Shown: piece after piece, positions 9,684 to 20,605 of the stretch
How the letters are laid out: each line of letters begins with the position of its first letter
How positions within the stretch are numbered: position 1 is the first letter of the stretch
Assembly: GCA_002205965.3 (NCBI GenBank)
Contig: NADL03000672.1
Coordinates: forward strand, 124,001-188,000
DNA: 64,000 bases
DNA from: Kappaphycus alvarezii
Lineage: Eukaryota > Rhodophyta > Florideophyceae > Gigartinales > Solieriaceae
Direction: 5' to 3'
Translations under genes and position numbers: made by a program
Notes under the pieces: generated by a model
The model's input: the letters and a program-made list of their open reading frames with translations, nothing else
What the model was told of the DNA's origin: nothing
Database searches by the model: none

Positions 9684-11748
9684 ATGGATCCACGAACCGT
9701 TCCAGGAAATCCCATGCAATGGCGTGGTTCCATTGTTACGTCAGCTGCGGAATGTAAGCGCTTGTATGGGTCAGCTTGGAAGACAAAAGTGCTCGCTGGA
9801 ACCGTTATTGGCGTCCACATCGACTTTGTAAGCGGTCGAATGAGGAAGTCAGTGGAGGCAAGCTGGAAGGTAAGTGACCGTGTCAATAATGCCACGTTGA
9901 AGATTGTCAACATAAAAGCGGGATTACCTCCAACAGACGTCGTAGTGGAGCAATGAACCGCTCAATTACCAAGCGAAGCGGTACAGGAAGGTTTTGGCGA
10001 TCTTCAACAGTCTTCGTCGGTATCGGATGGGAATTCCGATGATTCCACGGCGCATCAATCAGATGCCCCTTTTTTTTCTCATGGACGATCATGGAACAAT
10101 CAGGAGGTTTTCACACCTATGAATGAAAATGTATCCGAGAAAAGCTGCAAAATAATTGGCTACTTTGGTAATACTCTCGCGTATGGTTGTCCTCCTCGAG
10201 ATTTATCGTTATTTGAATGGTTTTTGAGCATGTTTCCGCTCCGTCACCTGAACTTCATGCGTGACCCTACAAATGATCGATTGGGTGCCATTGGAAATTA
10301 TACCGTCTCGTCAGGAGAGGTATTGAAGTTCTTTAGGATTCTCATACTAATGGTAACGTTTTCATTTTCGAACCTGGAGTGAATCTGGATCGAAGTACAT
10401 TCCAGCACCAAGCTTTGGAATGATCATGTCATGTTGAAGGTTTGAGCTGATTTTGGCAAACATTTGCTTCAGTCACACTTCTGAACGGGAGGAAAGGCCC
10501 ATGGATGGCTCGAGGTGGTCTCTGGTAAATGAATTTTTAAAGGCCATTAATGACCACCGCAGGCAACATGTCACGCCATATTCTCGTATCTCCGTCGATG
10601 AAAGTATTAGCAGATGGTAAGGTCTCGGTGGAGATTGGATCAAGAAAGGACTCCCAAATTACGTTTGCTATGACAGAAGGCCCGGGAATGACTGCGAATT
10701 GAAGGCTTCTGCATGTGGCCAGTCTGGAATAATGTTGAGGTTGGAGCTCGTTATGGGGAAAACGGATGACCTTCGGCGTGACTTCACAGAGAAATTCTGT
10801 CACACCACCGCACTTACACTTCGTCGTGTTCAACCTTGGCCAAAGACAGGTCGCGTCGTATGTGGGGATTCAATTTTTGCATCAGTGTCAACTGCGGAAG
10901 CCCTAGTGAGATATGGAACGAGATTTATTGGTGCGGTCAAAAATGCGGTTAAGGAATTTAAGATGCAACACTTGTCGTCACAGGAGCTCATGGAGCGCGG
11001 AGATCATATTTCGATGGTTTCGAAGAATCATGACACCAACAAATCTTTAATGGCTGTGTTGTGGATGCATAGAAGACGAAGATATTTCGTCAGCAGTTGC
11101 CATACAACCAATCAGGGAACCCTGATTTGTAGGGTAATATGGAGAACTGTGAATGGAGAGGCAAGGAAAGTGGAATTCGATATTGCATTTCCAGATGTTG
11201 TGGAGAGGTAGTACGACACTTGTTGTTAAATCGATCTTCACAAGAGATGTAGACAAAATAACCTTGGAATTGAGAAGAAATTAGAAGTCAAAGATTGATC
11301 GCTCAGGGTCAATTCCTCTCTCCTTTCGATCATAATTGTTTATGCATTTATACTTTATAAGCATTCTTTCGGTCCAAGACTCTGATTATTACAATTCAAG
11401 TTTTACCAGATGCTTGCTGAAGAACGCATTGAGAACAAGTTTGATTCGATATCAAGTAGGGCATCTAACTGCTTAGAAAATGAGGATGACAGCGAGATGT
11501 TGGACCCTGTTTCAGGGATTGTAACTCATCTTGCTGTAGCCAACGAGAAGAGTAAATTGAGTAATGTTGAGAATACTAACGCATCTTACCAAGGTCGCTG
11601 TCGAGTTTGTAAGGTCAGTAAGTCAAAATTTCTTTGTTCTACTTGCCGTGACAACGGCCTTGGTGATGGTTATATCTGTTGCACGAGCAAAAAAAGATGT
11701 TGCTTCAGAGATCACGTGCGCGAGAAACATTGTATGGATCTAAAATAG
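9684..11748 (+). pseudogene. PiggyBac-like transposase (DDE_Tnp_1_7), broken
   Basis: The coding remains of a PGBD-type cut-and-paste transposase run through several frames with stops. From 10119 MNENVSEKSC.. and FEWFLSMFPLRHLN give the N-terminal domain. Near 10570, SRISVDESI is the usual place of the first catalytic Asp. KKGLPNYVCYDRRPGNDCELKA and VVCGDSIFASVSTAEALVRYGTRFIGAVKN follow the family layout around the second Asp. After a stop at 11209 a separate frame (11410-11748) ends in a cysteine/histidine-rich module (CRVCKVSKSKFLCSTC to CCFRDHVREKH), like the C-terminal zinc-binding domain of piggyBac proteins. Decay is moderate and the protein is not intact. Confidence 0.8.
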
Positions 11749-12018
11749 GATTCCAAGTTGAAATAAAATAGTGTGACTTTTCGTTATAAAAGAAAAAAAT
11801 GATTAAAGAGTTTTATTTCGATAGTCCCCCTACTGTTTTCACTTGCGTCATCTGACTTGCGAAGTTAGCTGCGGTCTATGGCGAACTTAATTATCCCAGT
11901 TATGGGATATCACCGTGTTCTGTCTCATGTTCAAGTGGATGCCAAATGGCGCACTGAGACAGCAGCTTTTTCACAACCACTCGAGTTCCCGCTGGATTTT
12001 TCGGACTTCGTTCAGAAC
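11749..12018. other. Short region after the piggyBac-like element, nothing recognised
   Basis: The first part is AT-rich 3' sequence of the piggyBac-like element, with a AATAAA-type string near 11762. No gene is recognised. The right end of the element should lie here but was not identified. Confidence 0.4.
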
Positions 12019-12092
12019 CCCAGCGAGAATTGAACTCAAGATCTCTGGGTCAGCAACCTACGATTCGCACAATAGGCCACCATCCCAGCGAT
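12019..12092 (-). repeat. tRNA-like sequence, probably a tRNA-derived repeat or pseudo-tRNA
   Basis: Read on the minus strand, the segment has an A-box-like TGGCCTATTGTG and a B-box-like GAGTTCAATTC at tRNA-like spacing, with TTGAG/CTCGC as an imperfect T stem. A 7-base loop TTGCTGA would give a GCT anticodon. The acceptor stem does not pair well. I see this as a tRNA-derived SINE piece or decayed tRNA rather than a working gene. Confidence 0.3.
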
Positions 12093-12151
12093 GGATGTGA
12101 GGAGGTGACTGGGAGTATATAAAGTTGGAATCTATTGCATCTTTAGTACAT

Positions 12152-12260
12152 GTCGCTGCATGTGGCCGACGTTGACCACCCCGTTAGCTCTTAGCTAGAA
12201 ATATAGTCGGATACTGCAGCGGACAACCATTTTACTGATGCAATAAAGTTACTACGTCGG
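12152..12260 (+). repeat. Copy 1 of a degenerate ~110-bp direct repeat flanking the Tc1 pair
   Basis: The segment shares an aligned backbone with 14352-14462, including TTAGCTAG, a TCGG, CTGCA, ATGCA.TAAAGT and GTC.CGG in the same order and spacing. The two copies lie on either side of the nested Tc1-like elements, about 2.2 kb apart. They may be old LTRs or copies of a dispersed repeat. Confidence 0.55.
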
Positions 12261-12778
12261 TCAGTCGAATACTACTGTAACTAACTACTTACAGTGTAAC
12301 TTTTTTACTAATAAATATTGGGACAAAAAAACATTATTTGACTACCACAGTACAGTACTTCCTATTTTTTGTCCTCCATATAAATTAAATAAACCTAAAT
12401 TTTCTACAAATTCCTTTACAGTAACTTGATTAATAATCAATGCTTTTTCTAAATTTTGAAACTCATCACCAATTGTGAAGATTTAAGATCTCTTTCAGAA
12501 TTTTGACGATAAATAGCCCGTACAACTTGTCTCTTACTTTCAATATTTGTATTTTTATGAAGACTGAAAATAACATTTTTATCTTTTTGAGAACTTGCGT
12601 GTTGTCTTATTCTTTGTTGAATATTATTTGAGCTGCGTTTTTTTCACTAAACTCAGTGAAAGCTGCAAATTTATTCACATTACTAATATTTATCAATTTG
12701 TTTTGCTTTAATGAGATAATAGTTGTGACTAGTCGCAGACTTCTTGCGGAAACTGCCTAAGGAGTGATATAGTGCGCG

Positions 12779-14287
12779 ACTTTAGGATAGCACCACCCCT
12801 AAAAATAGATGTCCAAATGCAATGACAGGACTGTTTTCAATCATTTCTAAGTTGCAATAATGGGAATATGAACTGACAGAAAAGTCTGACAGCCCACTGA
12901 TAATTGGGTACTGAACTAAGAGTTGAGAGTAAATAATAAAAACACAGTTGCGACATTAGAAAAGCACCACTTAGCTAACCATACTTAACAAGCCAGATTA
13001 AACTTCTCGTTGCGTTGTATAGTTAAACTAGCATCTTCGAACGCTCCTTTCAATCCTGCACTCAACCAGCATCAGATAGAATGGGCAAGAGGAAGCAACT
13101 TGACGAGAAAGGAAAAGGGAGCAGTCCTCGCTTTGTCGAATGGGGAACTCAGCAATCGAGCAATTGGTAAACGGTTGAATCGAGACAAGAATATATTTTA
13201 AGGTTTTTCAGCAATCCGTACTGCTACGGAAAGAACTATGACAACCAAAATAAAGTATCGCCAGCTGGTGCCGGATCGCGTGTCGGGAACGCTTCTAACA
13301 CTGGTGCGTCAGCATCCCAACTCAAAAGTGAACTGAACTTGCCGGTCCGAAAGCGTCAGGTAAATTTTATCGAACTCAGAGCTTTTGGTCTACTCCAATG
13401 TAAAAAAGGAGCCACCTTTAACAAAGGAGCGCAAGTAGAGGCCTTTACAATGGGCAAGGTTACATCACAACAAGACGGAACACGAATGGAGTCTAGTGGT
13501 CAGGTCTGTTGGTAAAAAATTAATCCTAACAGATCGGATGGGTTCCGCCACTCATTAGGAAAGAAAAAGTTATTCTATTGAAACGAAGAGTCAGTGGGGG
13601 AGGTGTAGTGGTGTGGGCGGTTTTTCTGGTTTCGGATTTTCAAAATTGGCTCTGCCGCGAGGGAACCAAAATTCTATGAAGTACTACTCTACTTTGGAAG
13701 ATTATATACTGCCCTATACAGACAATTTATGCCGTTAAGGCGGGTTTTGATGTAGGATAATGTTTTTATTCATACATCACAAATTTCATCTGAATGGATT
13801 GGGAAGAATTTGCGCCGCGTAATTTCTTGGTCAGAAAGATACCCAGACCTAAGTAGTATAGAGCACGTCTAGGGGATACTATCTCGGGTTATTTATGCCA
13901 ATAATCGTAATTTTATCTCTGTCGAGGAGCTTAAACGTCTGTACAGGAGTGGTGGGAAAAATTGGACCAAAATTTGATCAAGAAGATTCTTAGCAGTATG
14001 CAGAAACGATATGTTCAAGTATTGGAGAGGCAAGGTGCGAAAAAAGATTATTGAGTTGTTTTTTATTTAATTTCTTTGTGAAAACGAAAAATAAAGGAAG
14101 TGGTGCTATCCTAAAGTCGTACCATAAATTTCTTTTTTGCCATTTTATTTTTTGCGGCTAGTGTACAGGAACGACCTTTTTATTCTTTATATGGTTCGGA
14201 ATTGTGGTTCTAATGGCATTAAATTCATTTAAAATTTCCATCTAAATAATGCGCAAAATTAATTCAGGGGTGGTGCTATCCTAAAGT
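12779..14287. mobile_element. Outer Tc1/mariner-like element with perfect 22-bp inverted repeats
   Basis: The ends at 12779-12800 and 14266-14287 are perfect inverted copies of ACTTTAGGATAGCACCACCC plus CT. The inner element at 12951-14121 has the same core in its ends. Without the inner element, the outer one would be about 340 bp, the size of a non-autonomous MITE. I infer that an autonomous Tc1-like element jumped into a related MITE. Confidence 0.8.
12951..14121 (+). mobile_element. Inner Tc1-like transposon with broken transposase
   Basis: Inverted ends lie at 12951-12973 and 14099-14121 (about 19 of 22 bases matched around CGAC.TTAG...AGCACCACTT). Between them is a decayed Tc1/mariner transposase on the plus strand. 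It starts with a helix-turn-helix-like frame (KGAVLALSNGELSNRAIGKRL, from 13010). It continues through stops to a second-Asp motif equivalent to QDNAFIHTS, seen as DNVFIHTSQIS at about 13758. The SPDLNPIEHVWG box appears as YPDLSSIEHV with a stop near 13871. The transposase is not intact. Confidence 0.8.
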
Positions 14288-14351
14288 ACCTCACTCTACG
14301 CATTAGTTACACGACCTGGTCGTCTCTGGCGAACGGTATCGTGTCGCGCAC

Positions 14352-14462
14352 ACCTCTGCACGTGCCCGAAGTGGACTACACTATTAGTACTTAGCTAGCA
14401 ACATATTCGGTTCCTGCATTAGACCCCCGATATTAATGCAGTAAAGTATCTCCATGTCCCGG
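14352..14462 (+). repeat. Copy 2 of the degenerate ~110-bp direct repeat
   Basis: This copy matches 12152-12260 (TTAGCTAG, TCGG, CTGCA, ATGCAGTAAAGT, GTCCCGG in order). It lies just right of the outer Tc1 inverted repeat and left of the copia remnants that start near 15-16 kb. An LTR origin is possible but not shown. Confidence 0.55.
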
Positions 14463-16123
14463 TGGTCGAACCCCGACCTGCGGACAGGGTTTCTAATCAG
14501 CTGGCTAGTTTCGGAAACATACTGTATTGGCTAGGTCTGGAGATGTAAAAGGTCTTAATGATCGCCGTATACAACAGAATTCTGTCCTTGAAGTTATGGT
14601 CTCCACAGTTTCAGCAAATCAAAACAGCTAGTATTTATTGATTATTCCTCCCCAGTATTTATTTTTCATGGGCTAGGTGTTGCATTTTGGTATTAATTAG
14701 TGTTCGAAATTCATGAGCCACTGGTCTTTGGTCATCTCCGTCAATCTGTTCCACTTCATCATCGATTAAACGGTCAGGAGCGCCTTTGTTAACTACTAAA
14801 GGCCATTCTATGTCGAAGCCCCGAAGATCCGGAGCCAATTGAATTTATCATTTGAGATTCCACATCGTTTATTTGTCCTCTGTCCCATCTGAAAGGCAAT
14901 TTTTCCATTCTATCAGAGGTCTCGCAGTGTTTGAGCAATTTTGATAAATATCCGAAAATAGATTACAAGGCCTAAGACATATTGAACGTCAGTATTAGTT
15001 CGCGGATTTGGCCTGTCCGCAATGCGTTATTACCTTAACTTCGTGGTTTATAAAGGGCGTACAAGCCATGATGGCCTGGGTTTTCTGTGGCTCAAACATA
15101 ATTCCTTTCTTTGAAAAAAAACCTTTTTCCTCTACATCGATATCCTTATTATTAGTTGATTTGAAAGTCTCGGCAAAGAAGTACATTCGTGACACCTCTC
15201 CGTCAAAGAACGGGTTACTCATCTTAAGCTTATTTTCCATTGTATTTTTCTTCATTGCGAAAGCCAGTCAATCGTACGTGTAAAAATTATGAAGTAATCC
15301 CTACTTTAAATGTTCGCACCTAGATTGACACCCAGCAAAATAAGCTTTACTCATGGTGCTCGCCATTTGCAAAAGCGAGCCAAAGAAACGAAGATCGTTC
15401 CTTCTACACAGATGATTGATCGCTGCCCTTCTTGATCGTGAAGGAAATCATCTTAGGATACTAGACGACCGAGGTGGAGAAAAGAACAGTCGCCCCAGAG
15501 GTCCCTTTGGGATAATCCTTGGACTTGATAGAAATGGCCACGAGTCGTGCTCTAGATTAATCAATTAATCCTATCCCTGTACCGATTCGTATTCATACCA
15601 CTCTTGTTCGGGATCTGGGATAATCCATTGTTGGATCTCCGGATCAGCCTCTTTGTAGAAGTCAAAGGGTGATTTGGTATCCATTTGAAGCTGGGTGTGT
15701 TATAGCAACTGTAATAATTCAAAAAAAGCCATAGGATTTTTGCTTGATCAATAAAATTGATTTGGCGCCGCTGTCCTCTGCAGACGGAGTGCCAAGAAAT
15801 ATCTTCGATATAAGCACTATTTCGTTTGAAAGAGCCTCTTCCCCAAAATTTTCCACCTTCTATGCATTATCTTATCTAGCCAAGCGATTAAGTACACCTT
15901 GCTCGAGAAGATAAATATACAGTCGGCAAACGTGTTCATGGGAAGGACCTTTCAATGTGATTGTCATTTAAAATAAACAAGTTAGCGCTGATTACAACGG
16001 AGAAGCGAAACAATTCAATATATCTCAAGTTCTACCGGATCCTAATGTCTTCGGCGACCGAGAGCTGGACTTCCTGTTGAAGGCCTTTGAACAGTCTCGT
16101 TCCTAGCCCCACCTGGTGTTCTA
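14463..16123. other. Decayed region before the copia remnants
   Basis: Two overlapping open frames on opposite strands (14995-15283) do not match any family I know. The stretch has many stops and a composition like the copia remnants on its right, so it is probably their eroded 5' part. No RNA gene is seen. Confidence 0.4.
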
Positions 16124-17596
16124 TTGAGTGATTTACTTCGCTCTGGAGACCTTTTTTCCCACACGGCTGAAACGGATGCCGCAAACGCAAAGAGAAATCT
16201 TAGTCAGGGAAATTTTTTAATTTTTTGTCAGGAAAATGTGGAGGCTACAGAATCAAACAAAAATATAATTAGTGGTCAATTTTTCCCTTCGATGAAGAAT
16301 GTGGTAACAAGTGAAGAGATTTGTAAGGCCCGCTTTGTGGTCCAAGGTCATACAGACAGTTTGAATTATCTCCTCGTGCACAACAGTACGAAGATGTCTA
16401 AAGGATCTATCTGGATTCCCATCGCCATGGCGGCCATTTAGGGATGTCCCTTTGGACTCAGGACGTCTTTCATGGATAGCTTCAGATTGCACATGCATTG
16501 ATGCGTGATGTTTACATCTGACCAACTGGTGAGTTTAAACTGAGTTTCAATCAACTTTTGCATCTCCTTAAACCCCTACACGGTTTATCCGATAGTGATG
16601 ACTCCTGACACGAACCATTTTTCGCCACTTACATACAGACCTGTAGACTGTACTGACTGCTTGTGATTTCTCGTTATTTTTCAAGAGCATCCGTGGAAAT
16701 CTAAGGATTGAAACCTGCGTCGATGATACTTTATGCACCGGTGATGCAGACTTTGGGGAGAAATATAGGTTAATAGAGGTAAATTTTGAATCTAAACCAC
16801 GCCAATACGAAGATTTCACTTTTACTGGCATCCTGATTGAAAGAATGGAGAACAGTTATCTATTACATAAGGAACTGTATGCTGAAAGGCTTTAACTGTT
16901 ACCAACAGGCTGTATATTCGATGTTTCCTACTCCCGTATACGATCTCTTGCATGGCTGAATAGCATCTGGCCAGATATTTGCGCCGACTTGAACTTATTT
17001 ACTCAGGCAACCGAGGAGAATCGGAGCCGGAAGAATGTTTTTTATCTGAATCCTGTTATCCCCTATGTACTGAAAAAACATATTCGAAATTTCCGCCAAC
17101 AAAATTTGTACAGGTAATCCTTTTGTCTCAAAGTATTCTCGGATTACTCATTTTCAAATACACCCCCATTGTACTTTCAACTTTGATTTATAGTTTTATC
17201 CTGCAACCAGACTGGTTGAGCCAACATCTTTCAGCACTCAAGTTACAAGTCTAAGCGTATCGTTCGAACGGTACTTGCCGGTGGAATTTTTTCGTTCGCT
17301 GATGAGTTTGATTGTGCGCTCACATTCCGCCATGATCTGCAGAAAATCATTGGATGCAACGTGCCACTGTACCTCTATACGGATTCTGAAAGCCCGTTTT
17401 TAAGGTGATTTTGAATTTTTCATTGACCACGGAACGCATGCTAATGATTGATCTCTTGTTCGCACGTGAAGCATACGGCAATGGCGACATATCACACATT
17501 AGCTGGGTAAACATCAGTAACATTCCAGCAGACGCTATGACCAAACGTGGAATGTGTGAAGCGATGACCCGTGGACGGCAGACGGCTAGACCATGA
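16124..17596 (+). pseudogene. Ty1/copia retrotransposon remnant (RT start and RNase H end)
   Basis: The frame from 16124 ends in EEICKARFVVQGHTD, the KARLVAQG start of a copia reverse transcriptase, followed by LVHNSTKMSKGS. The middle is full of stops. At 17405-17596, LTTERMLMIDLLFAREAY and ISNIPADAMTKRGM are the end of copia RNase H (ERR.ID...RE, N.ADALTK). The element is dead. Confidence 0.75.
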
Positions 17597-17819
17597 GGTA
17601 ATACAATTGGTTTTAAGAACTGGTAGCACTATTGTTCAATAGCCGAAGTCTCACTACTTTTTCCCTTCGAATATATGATATTGTCAATACTAAGATTTTA
17701 TACGGGATCTGAATCATCGGGCCAGCTAGGTCAATCCAACTGATAATGTAATTAGATCGTATCGTTCACACCCTTTTAGCTAAGGCTAGTTGTGAGGTAA
17801 TGATCGATGTACTAATGAA

Positions 17820-18822
17820 TTTATTCAATTCAATGGCGCCAAACAAGCAGTGTATATCCATGGTTCATTTCTTCACGAAAAACTCGTCAATTGGGGAATG
17901 AAACCTTCCAACTTCGACAACCGACTGTATTTTCGTACTAACTCAGAGTACATAATAATAGCAGTAGTTGTCGATGATATGGCCTTCCCATCGAGTTACC
18001 AAGTTCTGCTTCAGAACTTAAAAGATTTGATGTCATCCACATTCGACATCAAATTTTTTGGTAAATTGAAATCCTTCATCAGATGGCCAATCACTCTTTC
18101 CCCACCGGGAATCGGATCGACCAAATGTGCTAAGCAAAAACCCTTCTGGGGGATTTGGAATGAACCAATCAAATGTGCCTTGACTCCACTCCCGGTGGGT
18201 GTCAAAATGCTTTTTGCAGCAGAATATGGGGAGTTGAAACCAAATGGGAACGACTAACACGCCTAACGAAGCATAATGGGCGGATTACTCTACTTATTTG
18301 TTTCCACTCGTCTTGACTTCTCATTTCCAATGTCTACATTGGCCTGCCAAGTCCACGCCTCGACTTAGCGGCACATAAAGCTAGTCAAACGATGTCTCCG
18401 TTATCTAAAAGGGACTAGTCTGGGACTGCCCTATAGTAGCACGTATGGTATCATATTAGGTCTATTGGTGCCTCTGTTGATGCCGACTGCGGTGGATGTG
18501 TGAATTCCACGCTATCAGCTATTGATATTATGGTCGATATCAACAGTTCACCAGTCTATTGTAAATCGAAGCGACAGACACTTATAGCGAACTATTCCGG
18601 AGGATCCGAAAATGTTGCGATTGCAGCTTGTGGAAAAGAGGTATCATGCATAAAGAAGCTTTTTTGGGAAATATGTCACAAAGCTCCTTGGACTGAGGGT
18701 CGCTACTTTTGTCCAACAGTTATCAATTCAGAAAGCACTATGGTCATTTCAATGGCCACGGCAGATCATGTGACGCCCAAGAACGGGCGTAATGGAAATG
18801 GTGGCAGTCCTATGTATTTATA
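17820..18822 (+). pseudogene. Second Ty1/copia remnant (RT with VDD motif, RNase H)
   Basis: This is a second copia pol piece, in tandem with the first. The frame at 17850 has MYIHGSFLHEKLVNWGMKPS, then IIAVVVDDMAF, the place of the YVDD catalytic motif, and STFDIKFFGKL. After a gap, 18500-18823 carries INSSPVYCKSKRQTLIANYS and AIAACGKEVSCIKKLFWEI, typical of copia RNase H. As both RT and RNase H segments recur after 17.8 kb, this is a separate copy, not a continuation. Confidence 0.75.
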
Positions 18823-19673
18823 ATTAAACATTTCCTTCGGTAGAGTTATCTCATTCTGACTATTTCACTTTATTTTCTGACTTGCGCCCTATTTGCACCA
18901 ATTCTTTGATGCACTTGGGAACATAATCCCGAACATGTCTAGCATACACCGGGGGATAGCCGAACGCACTTTTCGAAAATTAAAGAACCAAATCATTTCC
19001 CTTGGGAAAATAGATCAAATATACACTCTTCCAACAGTAAACACACCCAAAACTTTCGCCTTGGGAACACAGGCTAACCTATTTTTCAATTGCAAAAACA
19101 CCCCAATTTCTCCCCCTTTTTCTGACTGTCGTTTTCAATTTCAGACAGCATTGATAAAAACAATTGTATTGTGCAGTATTTTTCAGGGGAGGAGCGTATT
19201 CTTTATTTGTGTCCTTATAACGGAGATATTGACCGGTTTGCCTCTCCTAGGTCCATGTGGAACTGAGAATCTGCGGCTACCAGTAAGCTAGAGGGACTAG
19301 GCTTGCTTCAACTCTGAAGAGAGCGACGAAGTCGAAGAAGGTTTAGAGCTTGCTGAGGTAACAATAGACGATTAGGTAATGGTGGAGGATGGCGGTCTTC
19401 ACAGAGTGTGCATTAATTTTTAATGTACGGCCCACTCAACCGAGAACTCCCTCAATCCATACATAATTTGCAGTAAAACATCCCCCTACACCCCCTAGAA
19501 TTTCATAATTGGAATCTATCGAAGCAGGGTGCAGTTACATCCACCGGCGAAAGTCCACAGCTTCCGCGATGGAACACTAGGCGTTTCTCTCTCTCGATTT
19601 CTCTCACGATCGGTCGAATATATCTTCCAAGAGTGTAAAACATCGAACCCTTTTTCCGTCATCTCTCTCTACC
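18823..19673. other. Region between copia remnants and Tail Collar gene
   Basis: A 132-codon open frame (18893-19291) resembles no family I know. The right part should include the 3' end of the Tail Collar gene. A dispersed repeat copy at 19614-19656 lies here. Confidence 0.4.
19614..19656 (+). repeat. Dispersed repeat copy A (TCGAATATATCTTCCAAGAG)
   Basis: The segment shares TCGAATATATCTTCCAAGAG, then GTAAAACATC.AACC.TTTTTC, with 33114-33155, and a weaker match with 32629-32668. Upstream, TTACATCCAC also recurs before copy C. It may be an LTR or SINE fragment. Confidence 0.6.
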
Positions 19674-20605
19674 TTAACTTGGTGTAGGAAACAGACCGAC
19701 GATCGCAATAATGTAATTCAACCCCAAGCCCGGCTGCCTTACCCCGATACCTTGACCTCCACCCGCTGACCCAATATTGACACTCCCAGTCACCTCCTCC
19801 CCTCCTAAAGTAATCTCCACCGCCCCTTCCACCGTCGTGGTCGCCACAGCTTCACCTTCCAACCCCGTAGCTTCTACTACCACATCATCTATCGCCCCAC
19901 ATCTCGCCTCGCCACTACTGTCACTACCTCCACTACTTCCCAAACTCCCTTTCAGAACCAGTTCTTGAACCGACCGTTTCCTCACCAGGTCCTGTCTAAA
20001 TGCAAACTCACAGCGCCCAAACACACGACATCTAAAAGCCCTCCCCACCGTTGTCTTCACACGTGTCTCCACCGCAACGCTTCTCATCATCCCGCTCCTT
20101 CCCTCAACCGGACACGTATTCTCTGGAATTTTCACCGTCGCGGCCCTTGTCGTCACCCCACTCAAATCGACAGTCGTCTGCGCTGTTATACCCTCAACTC
20201 CAACAGATCTTGGTCCCTCGTCTGCAGTACTCAAATTAAACGACGCTGCATGCGAATGAGCAGGCAGGTTATTGACGCCTAAGGTGACTTGCTCAGAACC
20301 ATCCTGCTGTCCTAGTAAGATATTACCCAAACCAGGACCGGCTCCAACGCCCACCGGGACTCGACTGCGAAGATCGGGGATTCCAAAGGTGGTGCGACCA
20401 TCGCCGCCGTATGTGGTACCGATGATACTGAAGAGGGCAGTGTTTTGAGCGATGGGGAGGAGTGAGCCGTCGCAAATGGCCCAGCCGCGTGGGGCAAAAT
20501 TTCCAGCGAAGAGACGGATTTCACCGAGAAAGGCCTCGGAGGCTTGCGTGGGGGTGGGGGAATGAGGCTGAGGGAGACAAGGAGAAGGAATAGATGGAAT
20601 TGCAT
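19674..20605 (-). CDS. Phage-type Tail Collar domain protein, probably secreted
   Basis: The main frame has the Tail Collar (MdpB-like) domain: FLGEIRLFAGNFAPRGWAIC, then DGSLLPIAQNTALFSIIGTT and FGIPDLRSRVPVGVG. The C-terminus GLGLNYIIAIVGLFP is also characteristic. Such proteins are common in phage tails and bacteria, so transfer from bacteria is the simplest origin. About 150 residues rich in Val, Glu, Gly and Arg are inserted between the collar core and the C-terminal motif. The main frame can start at 20699, but a start at 20605 in another frame encodes MQFHLFLLLVSLSLIPPP, a good signal peptide. The switch to QASEAFLGEIR lies in a C-rich run at about 20545-20560 (plus strand), where a base may have been lost or gained. 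I favour the 20605 start. Confidence 0.75.

Noticed and set aside
17285-17310. CTGATGAG as a hammerhead ribozyme core
   Set aside because: The following GAAA and the pairing stems are missing. The same holds for CTGATGAG near 57408.
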